From the NCBI RefSeq assembly GCF_900109095.1, contig NZ_FNYZ01000017.1, forward strand, positions 60,328 to 124,327: 64,000 nt of DNA. Direction: 5' to 3'. The notes beneath the pieces were generated by a model that saw only the letters and a program-made list of their open reading frames with translations, was not told the origin of the DNA and did not search any database. The translations under genes were made by a program, and so were the position numbers. Source of the stretch: Sphingobium sp. AP50 (GTDB lineage Bacteria; Pseudomonadota; Alphaproteobacteria; Sphingomonadales; Sphingomonadaceae). Below are positions 62,383 to 64,000 of the stretch, piece after piece (position 1 is the stretch's first letter; each line of letters starts with the position of its first letter).

Positions 62383-63927
62383 TCGAGGCTGTGTAAAAGC
62401 GCGGTTTCATGGTAGAGTTATCCGGGATTTCGGGAGGCTTTCTGATGGGCCGTTTCGTGGAAGAACAAGACCGGCGGGAGGATTTTCTGCTGCCGGAATC
62501 TCTCGATGATTATGTAGCTGAAGATAACCTGGTTCGGGTCGACGAGGCGTTTATCGACGAGTTGAATCTGGTGGCAATGGGCTTTGCCGGTGCGACACCA
62601 GCGCATACCGGGCGCCCGGCATATCACCTTTCGACGATGCTGAAGATCTATCTCTACGGCTATCTGAACCGGATTCAGTCAAGCCGACGCCTGGAGCGTG
62701 AAGCCCAGCGCAATGTCGAGCTGATGTGGCTGACCGGTCGATTGGCACCGGACTTCAAGACGATCGCCAACTTTCGACGGGACAATGGTACAGCAATCCG
62801 GGCGGTCTGCAGCCAGTTTGTGGTTCTGTGCCGACAGTTGAGTCTGTTCGGACAGGCGACCGTCGCGATCGACGGCAGCAAGTTCAAGGCGGTGAACAAT
62901 CGGGATCGCAACTATACAGAGCACAAGGCGGCCAAGCGGATCGAGCAGGTGGAGGCCAGCATCGAGCGCTACCTTGCGGCCCTCGATCGTGCCGATCGCG
63001 AGGCCAGCGACGTTCCGAAAGCGCGGGTCGAACATATCCGCGAGAAGATCGCGGGCTTGCGGGGCCAGATGCGGTTCCTGAAGGAAATGGCCGCACAAGT
63101 CGAAGCGGCGCGATCATCAGGTATCCCAGACCGATCCGGATGCAAGGTCCATGAACAGCAGCGGTCGCGGCACTGGCATTGTCGGCTATAACCTGCAGGC
63201 AGCGGTGGATACCGAACACCATCTCATTGTCGCGCAGGAGGTGGTGAACGAAGGCAATGACCGGGTGCAACTCGCGCCGATGGGCCGGCAAGCGCAAGCG
63301 GCCATCGCCGCACCCGAAATCACCGTCCTGGCGGATCGCGGCTATATGAACGGCGAACAGGTGCTGGAATGCGAAGGCACCGGCATTTTACCCTGCGTGC
63401 CTAGAACCGATACCTCCGGCAAGGCCCAGCGCGGTTTATTCACCAAGGCCGACTTCGTGTACGACGCCGACCACGACCATTACACCTGCCCGGCAGGGGA
63501 GCATCTGACCAAGGCGCTTACGCGGTCCGATCACCATGGCGACATTGACCATTACCGCAACCTGAGCGCCTGCCACGGCTGCGCACTGCGACCACGATGC
63601 ACGACTGAGAAAGTGAAACGCGTCAAACGATGAAGGCATGAGGCGGTGATCGATGCCATGCAAAAGCGGCTGGACCTGTTACCCAATGCCATGGGCATCC
63701 GTCGCCGGACCGTCGAGCATGTCTTCGGGACCCTCAAATTCTGGATGGGCAGCACCCATTTTCTGACCAAGACACTCAAAAACGTCAGAACCGAGATGAG
63801 CTTGTCCGTGCGTCTTGACGTTGCAGCGTGTAAACGCATTCACAATTGGCGACGAGGTGATCCGTGCCTCGCGTTCAAAAGGCCAACTCCTTCTAGATTG
63901 CCATCTAGAGCATCGCGCTTGAAATAG
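62383..63927 (+). mobile_element. Decaying IS1182-family insertion sequence
   Basis: The left end is marked by TCGAGGCTGTGTAAAA (62383-62398), plausible as the terminal repeat, followed by the transposase frame. No matching inverted copy is visible at the right end, so that end is probably truncated or diverged near 63930. The transposase is broken by a frameshift and a stop. Confidence 0.7.
62445..63927 (+). pseudogene. IS1182-family transposase, interrupted
   Basis: Frame 1: MGRFVEEQDRREDFLLPESL, then DYVAEDNLVRVDEAFIDELN, to about 63110. Coding then shifts +1 within GCGGCGCGATCATCAG and continues QVSQTDPDARSMNSSGRGTG, GIVGYNLQAAVD. A TGA at 63631-63633 breaks KVKRVKR|RHEAVIDAMQKRLD; most relatives have Trp here, so TGG to TGA is likely. 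The C-terminal part (RRRTVEHVFGTLKFWMGSTHFLTKTL) is recognisable, but the last 40 residues diverge. The DDE core is otherwise readable. The protein cannot be made in one piece. Confidence 0.88.
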
Positions 63928-63984
63928 GAATCGAGGGATTCCCATGAGGTCGGAAATGTGATTCACCGTTGTTGGAGGTGGATC

Positions 63985-64000
63985 ATGGGGAAATTCTATT
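63985..64000 (+). CDS. Start of a further gene cut by the window edge
   Basis: ATG 63985 with GGAGG 7 bases upstream gives MGKFY before the edge. GGAATCGAGGGATTCC (near 63929-63944) just upstream is a palindrome. Possibly another insertion element; too short to name. Confidence 0.4.

Overview
The window looks like a chromosomal or large-plasmid segment from an alphaproteobacterial sphingomonad (Sphingobium/Novosphingobium/Sphingomonas type). The evidence is the high GC content, TonB-dependent receptors beside catabolic genes, an RibBA with a degenerate GTP-cyclohydrolase half, a CYP101-type P450, a complete homogentisate pathway and many dioxygenase- or monooxygenase-associated regulators. 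No rRNA, tRNA or CRISPR array was recognised.

Layout. 1-4.4 kb: an alpha/beta hydrolase (partial) and an isochorismatase-type hydrolase, a response regulator with a stand-alone M17-N-domain gene, and a LysR regulator divergent from a pirin. 4.6-6.7 kb: a decayed TonB siderophore receptor. 7.3-8.8 kb: a MASE1-GGDEF diguanylate cyclase. 9.0-15.0 kb: a CzcCBA-type metal efflux operon led by a small His-rich exported protein, followed by an SLC13 permease. 17.6-19.3 kb: a TetR regulator and AcuI-type reductase with a perfect operator. 19.4-24.5 kb: hmgA-fahA-maiA (tyrosine/homogentisate catabolism, stop/start overlaps) followed by an OprB-type porin. 24.8-29.3 kb: EthD protein, PoxB-type pyruvate oxidase and malic enzyme. 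29.4-40.4 kb: LysR/oxidoreductase/MFS pairs, a metallo-beta-lactamase-fold protein with a changed metal motif, DoxX and an Old Yellow Enzyme. At 41 kb an IS5-type remnant caps an NTF2-like gene.

The most interesting part is 42.2-61.8 kb, which reads as a camphor-type (bicyclic monoterpenoid ketone) catabolic island. One operon holds an alcohol dehydrogenase, a CYP101/P450cam-like P450, a flavin reductase and a putidaredoxin-like ferredoxin. Around it lie a diketocamphane-monooxygenase-like luciferase-family enzyme, a second luciferase-family monooxygenase, an acyl-CoA ligase, an OTEMO-like Baeyer-Villiger monooxygenase, an SMP-30 lactonase-like protein, two crotonases, two SDRs, a thiolase, a TonB receptor and a RibBA paralogue that could supply flavin. 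A 14-bp inverted repeat, CTAAT-N4-ATTAG, recurs at seven places, six of them in front of transcription units of this island. The most likely reader is the TetR-family regulator at the end of the 47.2-43.6 kb operon. No ferredoxin reductase (camA equivalent) is present.

The right edge (62.4-64 kb) is a decaying IS1182-type element with one frameshift and one nonsense codon, next to the start of a further gene that runs out of the window. Functional names are from motif reading and memory of family sequences; no database search or alignment was run.
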